Below are positions 1-7,180 of a stretch of 28,051 bases of DNA, piece by piece (position 1 is the stretch's first letter; each line of letters begins with the position of its first letter). The position numbers and the translations under genes are program-made. Under the pieces are notes generated by a model. It saw nothing but the letters and a program-made list of their open reading frames with translations. It was not told the origin of the DNA and ran no database searches. The DNA lies in assembly GCA_024690635.1 (NCBI GenBank), contig JAILOW010000062.1, positions 1-28,051 on the forward strand, given 5' to 3'. The DNA comes from Butyrivibrio sp. GTDB lineage: Bacteria; Bacillota_A; Clostridia; Lachnospirales; Lachnospiraceae.

Positions 1-11
1 ATATAGGTCAC
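1..11 (-). CDS. Possible start of a downstream gene (partial, runs off the left edge)
   Basis: Just after the pseudouridine synthase stop codon, the minus strand carries AAGGAG overlapping that stop, then six bases, then a GTG codon at 11-9 that leaves the window. A perfect Shine-Dalgarno at ideal spacing suggests another coupled gene in the same operon. Only three codons are visible (M/V-T-Y), so no product can be named. The motif could also be chance. Confidence 0.3.
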
Positions 12-14
12 TTT

Positions 15-809
15 TTACTCCTTGGGTATAGTATTTAAAAGCTCCGCTATTGCCTGATTGTCAGGCTCTATAGAGAACTCTGTATGCTTTTTTGTGGTCG
101 GGTGCTTCAGCCCGAATTTGTATGACACAAGGCAAAGGCTCTTTATCCGGTGCCTTTGTGCACATTCAAGGCTCTCCGGGCTTCCGTAGGCGGTATCGCC
201 TATGATGGGGCATCCAAGATGAGACAGCTGCACTCTTATCTGGTGGAAGCGCCCCGTCAAAAGATGGACTCTTAAAAGGCTCATGTTGTCCTTTTTAGCT
301 ATCACTTCGTATTCAAGGCTTGCCTTTTTTGCGCCTCCGGAAATAAGACGGATCTTTTCGCCATTTTCCAAAGTCACCGTATCCGACGTAATGTCTTTTG
401 CCTGTTTTTCTGAGATAACCATGGCAAGGGACGTATCCTCTCTTCTAACGAGATAGTCGGTTAAAAGAGCTTTCTCCTCGCCGAAAGTCCCGTAGCAGAG
501 GGCATAGTAGTACTTGTCGGTTTTTCTTGCCTTTATCTGCGCTGCTATGTCCGTGGCGGCCTTTTTGGTCTTGGCAAGGACCACCACTCCCTCTACGGGC
601 GCATCAAGTCTGTGGACAGTAGCAACATAGGGCGGCAAATTTCTTTGCCGCCCCTTGGAATCTTCTCTTTGTTTACGCGCAAGGTAGTTCCTTGCTGCAC
701 TCACGAGGTCCATGGATCCTACTCTGGCGCCTTCGGTTGCCATTCCGGCCTCTTTATGGCACACCAAAAGATCCTCATCCTCGTAGATGTATCTGATATC
801 TTTTCTCAT
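15..809 (-). CDS. RluA-family RNA pseudouridine synthase
   Basis: This is a 264-aa enzyme that isomerises uridine to pseudouridine in rRNA or tRNA. The catalytic motif HRLD is at residues 66-69, with Asp69 as the expected nucleophile. The second conserved block LTGRFHQIRVQ lies near residues 184-194 and is followed by GCPIIGD. There is no N-terminal S4 domain: the protein opens directly with the catalytic fold (IRYIYEDEDLLVCHK). The motif reads HRLDAPVEG rather than the usual HRLDxxTSG, so this is a divergent RluA subgroup and its target site cannot be assigned. The ATG sits 6 bp after the response regulator stop, and an AAGG inside the end of that gene is the likely ribosome binding site. 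It is therefore probably co-transcribed with the two-component system. Family assignment is firm; substrate is unknown. Confidence 0.9.
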   Translation of the reverse strand: MRKDIRYIYEDEDLLVCHKEAGMATEGARVGSMDLVSAARNYLARKQREDSKGRQRNLPPYVATVHRLDAPVEGVVVLAKTKKAATDIAAQIKARKTDKYYYALCYGTFGEEKALLTDYLVRREDTSLAMVISEKQAKDITSDTVTLENGEKIRLISGGAKKASLEYEVIAKKDNMSLLRVHLLTGRFHQIRVQLSHLGCPIIGDTAYGSPESLECAQRHRIKSLCLVSYKFGLKHPTTKKHTEFSIEPDNQAIAELLNTIPKE

Positions 810-815
810 TAATGA

Positions 816-1505
816 TCAAACCTTAAATCTGTATCCAACACCCCATATGGTCTCAATGTACTGAGGATTGGAGGTATCGTATTCGATCTTTTCACGGATC
901 TTTTTGATATGAACCGTAACGGTTGCGATATCACCGATGGAATCCATGTTCCAGATCTTGCGGAAGAGCTCTTCCTTCGTAAATACGTGGTTGGGGTTCT
1001 CTGCAAGGAAAGTAAGAAGGTCGAACTCCTTGGTTGTGAAGCTCTTTTCCTCATCGTCCACGTATACTCTTCTGGCGGTCTTGTCGATCTTGAGGCCACG
1101 GATCTCAACGAAATCGTTGTTCTCATGTCCTGATCCAACAAGTCTTGAGTATCTTGCCATGTGTGCCTTTACACGGGCAACAAGCTCTGAAGGGCTGAAA
1201 GGCTTGGTAATGTAGTCATCCGCACCAAGGCCCAGGCCTCTGATCTTGTCGATATCGTCCTTTTTGGCTGAAACCATAAGGATCGGCACGTCCTTTTTCT
1301 CTCTGATATGTTTGCAGACTTCAAATCCGTCCATGCCGGGAAGCATAATATCAAGTATGATAAGGTCAAAGTCCTCAGCAAGTGCTGTGGCAAGGCCTGC
1401 ATCACCGGTATTTTCGATCTTTACCTCAAAGTCGCTCAGCTCAAGATAGTCTTTTTCGAGGTCGGCAATGGCCTCTTCATCCTCAACAATAAGTATTTTG
1501 CTCAT
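816..1505 (-). CDS. OmpR/PhoB-type response regulator
   Basis: This is a 229-aa two-domain DNA-binding response regulator. The receiver domain covers about residues 3-118: acidic pocket E8-D9-E10, phosphoacceptor Asp52 in LIILDIMLPGMDG, Ser79 in the switch position and Lys101 in ITKPF. A winged-helix effector domain follows at about 132-228, ending in WGVGYRFKV. The reading frame is open upstream to 1553, which would overlap the kinase. The ATG at 1505 is preferred because it begins the canonical MSKILIVEDEE and has AGAGGG five bases upstream. It lies 28 bp after the histidine kinase stop and 6 bp before the pseudouridine synthase. It should activate or repress targets after phosphotransfer from the neighbouring kinase. 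The regulon cannot be seen from the sequence. Confidence 0.95.
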   Translation of the reverse strand: MSKILIVEDEEAIADLEKDYLELSDFEVKIENTGDAGLATALAEDFDLIILDIMLPGMDGFEVCKHIREKKDVPILMVSAKKDDIDKIRGLGLGADDYITKPFSPSELVARVKAHMARYSRLVGSGHENNDFVEIRGLKIDKTARRVYVDDEEKSFTTKEFDLLTFLAENPNHVFTKEELFRKIWNMDSIGDIATVTVHIKKIREKIEYDTSNPQYIETIWGVGYRFKV

Positions 1506-1533
1506 ACACCCTCTACCTTTCTCTTTTTTATAG

Positions 1534-3051
1534 TTATTCTGCTTTGTGCTCAACGGTTACGGTATCCGCACCGTCGGTGAATTCAACATATTTACGAAGA
1601 ACGAAGTGCATGCATGTGCCCTCTCCTTCGTGGCTGGTGGCCCATATGTAGCCGCCGTGGTCCTCAATGATCTTTTTAACAATGGAAAGACCTATGCCGC
1701 TTCCGCCTTTCTTGGAATTGCGGGAAGCATCGGTTCTGTAGAACCTGTCAAAGATGTTGGATATATCTTTTTGGGCTATGCCCTTTCCGTTGTCTTCAAG
1801 TTCAACCCTGACAGAATCGATCTCATCAAGAAGTCTGATGTCGATCTGGCCTGTGCCTTCTTCTTTGTCCATGTATTTAACGCTGTTGCTGACAATGTTG
1901 TTGATAACTCTCTTTATCTGCTCGGGATCAGCTATTATCTGAGTATCGGGAGTCACCAGGTTGGAGTAGTTGAGCTTTATCGACTTACTCTCAAGGTCGG
2001 CTCCGATCTCCTCGATGCAGTCTCCGAAGTATTCTGCAACATTGAGTTTGACGAAGTTGTACGGGATCCTGTTGTTATCTATGCTTGAGTACAAGGTAAG
2101 CTCATTGATAAGGTTGTTCATGTCGTTGGCCTTATTATTGATGATCTTAATGTACTTAAGCTGTTTTTCAGGGTCATCTGCGACTCCTTCAAGAAGTCCC
2201 TGGGAATAACCCTTTATCGCTGTGATAGGTGTTTTGAGGTCATGGGAGATGTTACTGATAAGCTCTTTATTTTGTGTCTCCCTGAGTATCTTTTCCTCAG
2301 CAGACTCTTTTAACCTGAGTCTCATGTCCTCGTAGTTGCGGTACATGGCGCCGATCTCGCCCTTCTCCTTAACATCGGTTGGCAGCATATAATCGAAATT
2401 GCCGTCCTTGATGTGCTGCATTGCCACGTTAAGCTCACCGATGGGCCTGAAAAAGCTCCTTCCGATCCATGCTGTCAGCAGGATACTGGTGATGAGAAGT
2501 ATAAGAATAATGGCTATACTCATGTAAATAATGAGCGAAGCTGTAAGTGCTGTTCTGATACCTGAAATAAAGTAGAGGGATCCTCTGCTGCCGTCTGAAA
2601 ATGCGAAATCAAACTGCCTTACCAGGTGCTTGGTTGAGGTATAGTAGATGCCTTCGATGCCGTTTCCGTAACTGGGAAGTACGCCGACAACTTCTTTTGC
2701 CTTGTCCCTGTTACCGACATAGTAAAGGTCGCTTCCTTTTTTAACAATGATAAAGGAATATCTGGAAGCAAGCCTTAGATCCAGTTCCTCGAGATAGCGC
2801 TGCTCCTCGAGAATGAACGGATTTCTGATCATATCAATGGCAATCTCTTTTACCATCTCATCGGTCATCTCGGCAAAGGTGCCTCCGGGATCGGAGACCA
2901 TGTTATAGTCCACAAAGGACGAAAAGCCTGCCGGTTGCTGTTGCTGCTTTATGAGATAACGCCCCAGTGCCAGATATGAGCCGAGGGCCAGGATAAGCGG
3001 AATTACGACAATCGCCAACGATGTAATTAAGAGTTTTGTACGGAATCGCAT
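1534..3051 (-). CDS. Membrane sensor histidine kinase (HAMP-HisKA-HATPase)
   Basis: This is a 505-aa sensor kinase. TM1 spans about residues 7-30. An extracytoplasmic sensor region of about 130 residues follows with no recognised fold. TM2 is at about 167-197, then a HAMP linker (about 198-250). The dimerisation domain carries phosphoacceptor His270 in ISHDLKTP. The ATPase domain shows the N box (NNIVSNSVKY, about 384-393), the G1 box DNGKGIA (420-426), the F box IFDRFYRT and the G2 box GGSGIGLS. All catalytic motifs are intact. The ATG follows GGGGGG with a five-base spacer. It is the first gene of the kinase, regulator, pseudouridine synthase operon and diverges from pgi. The signal sensed is unknown. 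Confidence 0.95.
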   Translation of the reverse strand: MRFRTKLLITSLAIVVIPLILALGSYLALGRYLIKQQQQPAGFSSFVDYNMVSDPGGTFAEMTDEMVKEIAIDMIRNPFILEEQRYLEELDLRLASRYSFIIVKKGSDLYYVGNRDKAKEVVGVLPSYGNGIEGIYYTSTKHLVRQFDFAFSDGSRGSLYFISGIRTALTASLIIYMSIAIILILLITSILLTAWIGRSFFRPIGELNVAMQHIKDGNFDYMLPTDVKEKGEIGAMYRNYEDMRLRLKESAEEKILRETQNKELISNISHDLKTPITAIKGYSQGLLEGVADDPEKQLKYIKIINNKANDMNNLINELTLYSSIDNNRIPYNFVKLNVAEYFGDCIEEIGADLESKSIKLNYSNLVTPDTQIIADPEQIKRVINNIVSNSVKYMDKEEGTGQIDIRLLDEIDSVRVELEDNGKGIAQKDISNIFDRFYRTDASRNSKKGGSGIGLSIVKKIIEDHGGYIWATSHEGEGTCMHFVLRKYVEFTDGADTVTVEHKAE

Positions 3052-3074
3052 CGTGTCCCCCCAAGTCTTATTCT

Positions 3075-3083
3075 AGTATATCA
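3075..3083 (-). promoter_or_regulatory. Promoter of the two-component operon (extended -10)
   Basis: The minus strand reads TGATATACT, an extended -10 element (TG-n-TATACT), 24 bp upstream of the kinase ATG. No good -35 is visible at 17 bp, as expected when an extended -10 compensates. This is a motif match only. Confidence 0.5.
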
Positions 3084-3114
3084 CACTTTAACGGTATTTT
3101 TATAGTTCTTTTGC

Positions 3115-3143
3115 TTGCCTGAGGGAATTATCTCTGCTACACT
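3115..3143 (+). promoter_or_regulatory. Promoter of pgi
   Basis: The -35 TTGCCT (3115-3120), an exact 17-bp spacer and the -10 TACACT (3138-3143) with an upstream TG (extended -10) sit about 50 bp before the pgi start. Together with the minus-strand element at 3075-3083 this gives a divergent promoter pair. Confidence 0.55.
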
Positions 3144-3193
3144 TTAATGCGAATGGAATACGTTTTCCTTATGGAATAATGGAGGTTTTTATA

Positions 3194-4774
3194 ATGGTCA
3201 ATTGGAACAATCTTGATACTCTTAAATCTTACGAGGCTCTGGGCAAGGTTAAAAAGCTCGATCTTGTAAGTGCCATGAGTGGCGAGGGCGGAGCAGAGCG
3301 TGTTAAAAAGTACTCCGTACCTATGGCTGAGGGTCTTGCCTTCAACTACGCAGCAAAGGAAGTTGACGATGACATCCTTTCTGCTCTCGAGGCTCTTGCA
3401 AAGGAAGCTCAGCTTGCTGAGAAATTTGAAGCTCTTTACAACGGCGAAGTCATCAACACAGGCGAGAAGCGTCTTGTACTTCACCAGCTCACCAGAGGCC
3501 AGCTTGGCGACAAGGTTATAGCTGACGGCATAGACAAAAGAGAATTCTACTTAAGCGAGCAGAAGAGAATCGCCGAGTTTGCAAACAAGGTACACTCAGG
3601 CGAGATCGCAAACGCCAAGGGCGAGAAGTTCACAACAGTTGTTCAGATCGGTATCGGCGGATCAGATCTTGGTCCCCGCGCTATGTATCTGGCTCTTGAG
3701 AACTGGGCTAAGAGAACAGGCAATTTCAAGATGGAAGCAAAGTTCATCAGCAACGTAGATCCTGACGACGCTTCCGCAGTTCTTAATTCTATAGATGTTG
3801 AGCATTCAATCTTTATCCTGGTTTCCAAGTCAGGAACAACTCTTGAGACTCTTACAAACGAGTCCTTCGTTACAGATGCTCTTAAAAAGGCAGGTCTTGA
3901 GCAGTCCAGGCACATGATCGCCGTTACTTCACAGACATCACCTCTTGCAAAGAGCGACAACTACCTTGAGGCATTCTTCATGGATGACTACATCGGCGGA
4001 CGTTACTCTTCAACCTCAGGTGTTGGCGGAGCAGTTCTTTCACTTGCATTCGGTCCTTCCGTATTTGCTGATTTCCTTGATGGTGCAGCAGCTGAGGACA
4101 AGCTTGCAGCAGGCAAGAACGTATTTGAGAACCCTGCTATGCTGGATGCACTCATCGGCGTATACGAGAGAAACATCCTTGGATACGGCAGCACTGCTGT
4201 TCTTCCTTATTCACAGGGTCTTTCCAGATTCCCCGCTCACCTTCAGCAGCTTGATATGGAGTCAAACGGAAAGAGCGTTAACCGTTTCGGCGAAGCTATA
4301 AATTATGTAACAGGCCCCACAATCTTTGGTGAGCCCGGCACAAACGGACAGCACTCCTTCTACCAGCTCCTTCATCAGGGAACTGACATCATTCCTCTTC
4401 AGTTCATCGGATTCAGAAAGAGCCAGCTCCTTAACGACGTTGATATTCAGGGCAGCACAAGCCAGCAGAAGCTCTGCGCCAACGTTGCAGCTCAGATCGT
4501 AGCATTTGCCTGCGGAAAGAGCGATGAAAACAAGAACAAGAACTTCGAGGGTGGCCGTCCTTCCAGCATCATCATCGGTGATGAGCTCAATCCCAAGACT
4601 CTTGGTGCTCTTCTTTCTCACTTCGAGAACAAGGTTATGTTCCAGGGCTTTGTATGGAACATCAACAGCTTTGACCAGGAAGGCGTTCAGCTCGGTAAGG
4701 TCCTTGCAAAGAAGGTTCTTGCTCACGAGACAGACGGCGCTCTTGCAGAGTACAGCAAGCTTTTGAATATCTGA
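3194..4774 (+). CDS. pgi: Glucose-6-phosphate isomerase
   Basis: This cytoplasmic enzyme interconverts glucose-6-phosphate and fructose-6-phosphate in glycolysis and gluconeogenesis. The 526-aa product has the two SIS sub-domains of the family. Signatures are the phosphate-binding SKSGTTLET (about 211-219), GGRYSSTSGVGG (268-279) and NRFGEAINYVTGPTIFGEPG. Expected catalytic residues are present: Glu356 in DMESNGK, His387 in GQHSFYQ and Lys502 in VQLGKVLA. Length is close to the roughly 549 aa of the E. coli enzyme. The frame is open to 3179, but the ATG at 3194 is preferred because GGAGG lies eight bases upstream and MVNWNNLD is a natural N-terminus. The gene is monocistronic, with its own promoter and terminator. 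It is on the plus strand, which is the presumed lagging strand. Confidence 0.97.
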   Translation: MVNWNNLDTLKSYEALGKVKKLDLVSAMSGEGGAERVKKYSVPMAEGLAFNYAAKEVDDDILSALEALAKEAQLAEKFEALYNGEVINTGEKRLVLHQLTRGQLGDKVIADGIDKREFYLSEQKRIAEFANKVHSGEIANAKGEKFTTVVQIGIGGSDLGPRAMYLALENWAKRTGNFKMEAKFISNVDPDDASAVLNSIDVEHSIFILVSKSGTTLETLTNESFVTDALKKAGLEQSRHMIAVTSQTSPLAKSDNYLEAFFMDDYIGGRYSSTSGVGGAVLSLAFGPSVFADFLDGAAAEDKLAAGKNVFENPAMLDALIGVYERNILGYGSTAVLPYSQGLSRFPAHLQQLDMESNGKSVNRFGEAINYVTGPTIFGEPGTNGQHSFYQLLHQGTDIIPLQFIGFRKSQLLNDVDIQGSTSQQKLCANVAAQIVAFACGKSDENKNKNFEGGRPSSIIIGDELNPKTLGALLSHFENKVMFQGFVWNINSFDQEGVQLGKVLAKKVLAHETDGALAEYSKLLNI

Positions 4775-4805
4775 TAAGGCGTTTGCAAATACTGATATTA
4801 TACGA

Positions 4806-4839
4806 GGAAGTCTGCATTTGCAGGCTTCCTTTTTCTTTT
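4806..4839 (+). terminator. Intrinsic terminator of pgi
   Basis: An 11-bp stem (GGAAGTCTGCA with TGCAGGCTTCC, one G-T wobble) with a minimal TT loop at 4806-4829 is followed directly by a T-rich tract, 32 bp after the pgi stop. Confidence 0.85.
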
Positions 4840-4879
4840 GAAAGATTTCCCGAAGGTTTAATACACTTTTTAGAATATA

Positions 4880-4888
4880 TGGTATATA
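4880..4888 (+). promoter_or_regulatory. Weak candidate promoter of the small-ORF pair
   Basis: TGG-TATATA reads as an extended -10 about 60 bp upstream of the 59-aa ORF and downstream of the pgi terminator, so the pair needs its own promoter. No convincing -35 is present. The neighbouring sequence is AT-rich and contains TACAAGATATTGTA (4902-4915), a short inverted repeat that could be an operator or chance. Confidence 0.3.
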
Positions 4889-4947
4889 GTTAAATCATAG
4901 ATACAAGATATTGTAGTTGATAGTTCATTCTGTACAAGGAGGTGCCC

Positions 4948-5127
4948 ATGAACATTGATGCGATGTCTGCCAAAAGAGATATGCGTTTCTTCGTTGAAGC
5001 CGCGATGGCTGTGTCCAAGGACACCGATCAGAACGATCCTCCTTCTGCCATCGTAAGTTCCATTTCATTTTCTTCTATGCTGGAAAATGCCATAAAGCTG
5101 GAACTGCTGAAAGGAAAAGTTGTATGA
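4948..5127 (+). CDS. Unrecognised small protein, 59 aa (first gene of a micro-operon)
   Basis: I do not recognise this protein. The ATG at 4948 has a perfect AAGGAGG five bases upstream. A GTG at 4942 in the same frame lies on that ribosome binding site and is rejected. The product has no signal peptide, membrane span or cysteine. The N-terminal half (about residues 7-24) and the C-terminal end (about 41-57) look helical, separated by an acidic, proline-containing stretch (DTDQNDPP, 25-32). The stop overlaps the start of the next gene as ATGA, so the two are translationally coupled. The strong ribosome binding site, the overlap, and the terminators on both sides support a real gene. Function is unknown. 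Confidence 0.65.
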   Translation: MNIDAMSAKRDMRFFVEAAMAVSKDTDQNDPPSAIVSSISFSSMLENAIKLELLKGKVV

Positions 5128-5288
5128 AAAAAGTTGATCAGGAAAATTACAATCCCAAAACGATAGACGCAGTGAGGTTTTGCGGAAGATATATCGATCC
5201 GAAGGATAGTCGGATCAGGCTCATAAATCTTACTTCCGCAGGTCTTATAATCACCGGAATCGTTGTCTCCTGCGTATATCTTGTATAA
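5124..5288 (+). CDS. Unrecognised 54-aa single-span membrane protein (second gene of a micro-operon)
   Basis: The ATG overlaps the previous gene's stop (ATGA). The product has a charged, cytoplasm-like N-terminus of about 32 residues with several Lys and Arg. It then has one hydrophobic segment (about residues 33-54, LINLTSAGLIITGIVVSCVY) that ends almost at the C-terminus. By the positive-inside rule the N-terminus should be cytoplasmic, giving a tail-anchored layout. Two cysteines are present (Cys20 and Cys50). There is no family I recognise. The ORF ends 40 bp before a strong terminator. It is short enough for automatic gene callers to miss. A function in sensing or scaffolding with the 59-aa partner would be speculation. 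Confidence 0.55.
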   Translation: MKKVDQENYNPKTIDAVRFCGRYIDPKDSRIRLINLTSAGLIITGIVVSCVYLV

Positions 5289-5327
5289 GAAAACTTTCAC
5301 ATGCCATTTTAAATCTCCATGAAAAGA

Positions 5328-5372
5328 CGGCGCCTGTGCATATCAAAAATATGCATAGGCGCCGCTCTTTTA
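5328..5372. terminator. Bidirectional terminator between the micro-operon and mtnN
   Basis: A 16-bp stem (left arm 5328-5343, right arm 5349-5364, a single G-T wobble) with loop CAAAA. On the plus strand it is followed by CTCTTTTATT. On the minus strand it is followed by TCTTTTC. It therefore serves the small-ORF pair and, from the other side, the rpiR-type and mtnN operon. Confidence 0.88.
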
Positions 5373-5390
5373 TTCTTAATTATTTGTCAT

Positions 5391-6083
5391 TCAGCCTTTG
5401 AGCATCTCAAGTACAAGGTTTGCGCAGTCTGCTGCTGCCTTTTTCTCAAACTCGGGATAGTCCATGATATCTGAGCCGTCGGCCTTGTCGGAAATAGCTC
5501 TGATAATGAGGAAGGGAAGGTTATTAAGGAAACACCCCTGGGCAATAGCCGCTCCTTCCATCTCTGTACACATTCCGTCAAAATCTCTTTTGATGGAATC
5601 CTTGATCTCTGAGCTGGAAATGAACTGATCTCCGCTACATACTCTGCCTTCAAAGACATTAACATCCGGTGCAGCTACTGAAATTGCTTTCTTAGCTTTT
5701 TCCCTGAGTTCTTTATCTGCAGTAAATGCAGGTGTTCCAAGCTGGGGAACCTCGCCCTTTTTATAGCCAAATACTGTAGCATCAACGTCATGATACACAG
5801 CATCTGTGGAAAGCACGATATCACCGATATTGATGCGCGCATCCAAAGATCCTGCAACGCCGGTGTTGATGACATGAGTCACATTAAAGATATCAGAAAG
5901 GATCTGAACGCAGATTCCGGCATTTACTTTACAAATACCGCTTCTTACTACAACTACGTCAGTTCCTCCGATGCTTCCTTCATAAAACTCCATGGATGCT
6001 TTCTTTACGATGTTTTTAACCTGCATCTTACTTTTTAAGGTCTCAACCTCAACTTCCATGGCTCCAATAATACCAATCTTCAT
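5391..6083 (-). CDS. mtnN: 5'-methylthioadenosine / S-adenosylhomocysteine nucleosidase
   Basis: This enzyme hydrolyses S-adenosylhomocysteine to adenine plus S-ribosylhomocysteine, and methylthioadenosine to adenine plus methylthioribose, in the cytoplasm. The 230-aa product starts MKIGIIGAMEVEVE with the general acid Glu12. It has NTGVAGSL (73-80), EMEGAAIAQ with ribose-binding Glu176, and catalytic Asp199 in ISDKAD. Length is typical of the family. The ATG at 6083 is chosen over an in-frame TTG two codons upstream, because GGAGG lies nine bases before the ATG. It lies 20 bp after the RpiR-type regulator and is probably co-transcribed. Its product S-ribosylhomocysteine is the substrate of LuxS, encoded 1.7 kb away. 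Confidence 0.96.
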   Translation of the reverse strand: MKIGIIGAMEVEVETLKSKMQVKNIVKKASMEFYEGSIGGTDVVVVRSGICKVNAGICVQILSDIFNVTHVINTGVAGSLDARINIGDIVLSTDAVYHDVDATVFGYKKGEVPQLGTPAFTADKELREKAKKAISVAAPDVNVFEGRVCSGDQFISSSEIKDSIKRDFDGMCTEMEGAAIAQGCFLNNLPFLIIRAISDKADGSDIMDYPEFEKKAAADCANLVLEMLKG

Positions 6084-6103
6084 TTGCAAAAACCTCCAAA
6101 GGG

Positions 6104-6973
6104 CTATTCTTTCGTATTTTCGTGGAATACCTCGTAGGAATCTCTCAGGTATCCTTCCACACGCTCATAGTCTTTATTTGCGATGGCAGTATAAAGAGTG
6201 TCCACAAGGAAAAGCTGCGCAAAACGTGAGCTTGTGATTCCACTCTTTTTATCAAGCTCGGGAGATGTGGCAAAGAGCACATAGTCGCAACCCGTTGTGA
6301 GCTGGTTGTTTCCAAGCTTGGTAACCGCGATGGTTATTGCCTCCTTCTTTTTAGCAATGCTAAAGAGCTGCATTATCTCTTTATTTTTAGCATTGTCACT
6401 AAAGAATATGGCTACGTCGCCCTCTCCTATCTGGGAAACGCTCATGAGATTCATGTGGTAATCCTGGTTAAATACCACGTTGTAGTGGATCCTTATGAGT
6501 TTACAGTAAAGGTCGTAAGCCGCTACTCCTGCGGTTCCTACGCCAAATACCTGAATCTGTTTTGCCTCAACGATCTTACCTACAGCTTCACTAAAGGTTC
6601 CTATATCAAAGAGCCTGTATGTGGTCTGAATTGCCTGAACGCTTGTAGCGCAGATATTATCTGCAATTGACTGAAATGATGTGTACTCGTTGATGTCTTT
6701 AAATGATATCTTGGGTCCGCCCTTGTCTGACTGCTTGAGGGATGTGTTAACCTCTGCGTAGCAGGCGTTCTTTAGCTCTTTTAAGCCCTTATATCCAATG
6801 GCCTGAGCAAATCTGGTCCATGCAGCCTGCGTAGTGCCTGATCTCTCGGCCAAATTTTTTATGGGATACTGGAAAAGATCATCTTTATGTTCAAGTACGT
6901 ATTCCGCAACGATTTTCTCGGATGCGGGAAGAGTGTCAATACAGCTTCTGATTTTTTCACTTACAATATCCAT
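6104..6973 (-). CDS. MurR/RpiR-family transcriptional regulator (HTH plus SIS domain)
   Basis: This is a 289-aa regulator. An RpiR-type helix-turn-helix covers about residues 1-77, with the recognition region GTTQAAWTRFAQAIGYKGLKELK (46-68). A SIS sugar-phosphate isomerase fold follows at about 120-260, with QVFGVGTAGVAAYDLY. The usual SIS loop S-x-S-G-x-T is replaced by FFSDNAKNKE, which lacks the Gly and Thr, so ligand choice may differ from sugar-phosphate-binding relatives. The ATG has GGAGG six bases upstream. It precedes mtnN in one operon and diverges from the rubrerythrin gene. A 15-bp perfect palindrome at 7029-7043 is its likely operator. The ligand is unknown; a ribosyl or methylthioribosyl compound is an untested idea based on mtnN. 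Confidence 0.9.
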   Translation of the reverse strand: MDIVSEKIRSCIDTLPASEKIVAEYVLEHKDDLFQYPIKNLAERSGTTQAAWTRFAQAIGYKGLKELKNACYAEVNTSLKQSDKGGPKISFKDINEYTSFQSIADNICATSVQAIQTTYRLFDIGTFSEAVGKIVEAKQIQVFGVGTAGVAAYDLYCKLIRIHYNVVFNQDYHMNLMSVSQIGEGDVAIFFSDNAKNKEIMQLFSIAKKKEAITIAVTKLGNNQLTTGCDYVLFATSPELDKKSGITSSRFAQLFLVDTLYTAIANKDYERVEGYLRDSYEVFHENTKE

Positions 6974-7004
6974 TTTTTGCCTCCAAATTTGAAATACCCC
7001 TTAT

Positions 7005-7032
7005 AGTATAGCTCAAAAATTCTGAGAGTGAA
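7005..7032 (-). promoter_or_regulatory. Promoter of the RpiR-type regulator and mtnN operon
   Basis: On the minus strand, -35 TTCACT (7032-7027), a 16-bp spacer and -10 TATACT (7010-7005) lie about 30 bp upstream of the regulator ATG. The palindrome at 7029-7043 overlaps the -35, which would suit repression. Confidence 0.5.
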
Positions 7033-7043
7033 ATAAAATTTCA
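7029..7043. promoter_or_regulatory. Palindromic operator candidate, TGAAATAAAATTTCA
   Basis: This is a perfect inverted repeat with 6-bp arms and a 3-bp AT centre. The 6-3-6 layout resembles operators of RpiR-family regulators such as HexR. It overlaps the -35 of the divergent RpiR-type gene and lies about 60 bp upstream of the rubrerythrin -10. It could control either or both genes. Assignment to this regulator is inference. Confidence 0.5.
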
Positions 7044-7100
7044 ATTTTTTGTCCGCTCTTTATAAAATATTTGTAAAGTCACCCTCCGGTACATTATTTA

Positions 7101-7117
7101 TGTTATGCTGATAATAC
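7101..7117 (+). promoter_or_regulatory. Rubrerythrin promoter with overlapping PerR-like box
   Basis: TGT-TATGCT (7101-7109) reads as an extended -10. Overlapping it, 7103-7117 reads TTATGCT-G-ATAATAC, which matches the Bacillus PerR consensus TTATAAT-n-ATTATAA at 10 of 14 positions. Repression by PerR would fit a peroxide-reducing gene, but both motifs are AT-rich and the match is imperfect. Confidence 0.35.
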
Positions 7118-7180
7118 ACGGACGAAAATTAAATTGTGCCAAAAGCACTTTGCGCGTTGCGCAGGAAAGGAGATTTTACT

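Noticed and set aside
1506..1553. Upstream start of the response regulator at 1553
   Set aside because: It would overlap the kinase gene and add 16 residues not found before the standard receiver N-terminus. The ATG at 1505 has its own AGAGGG.
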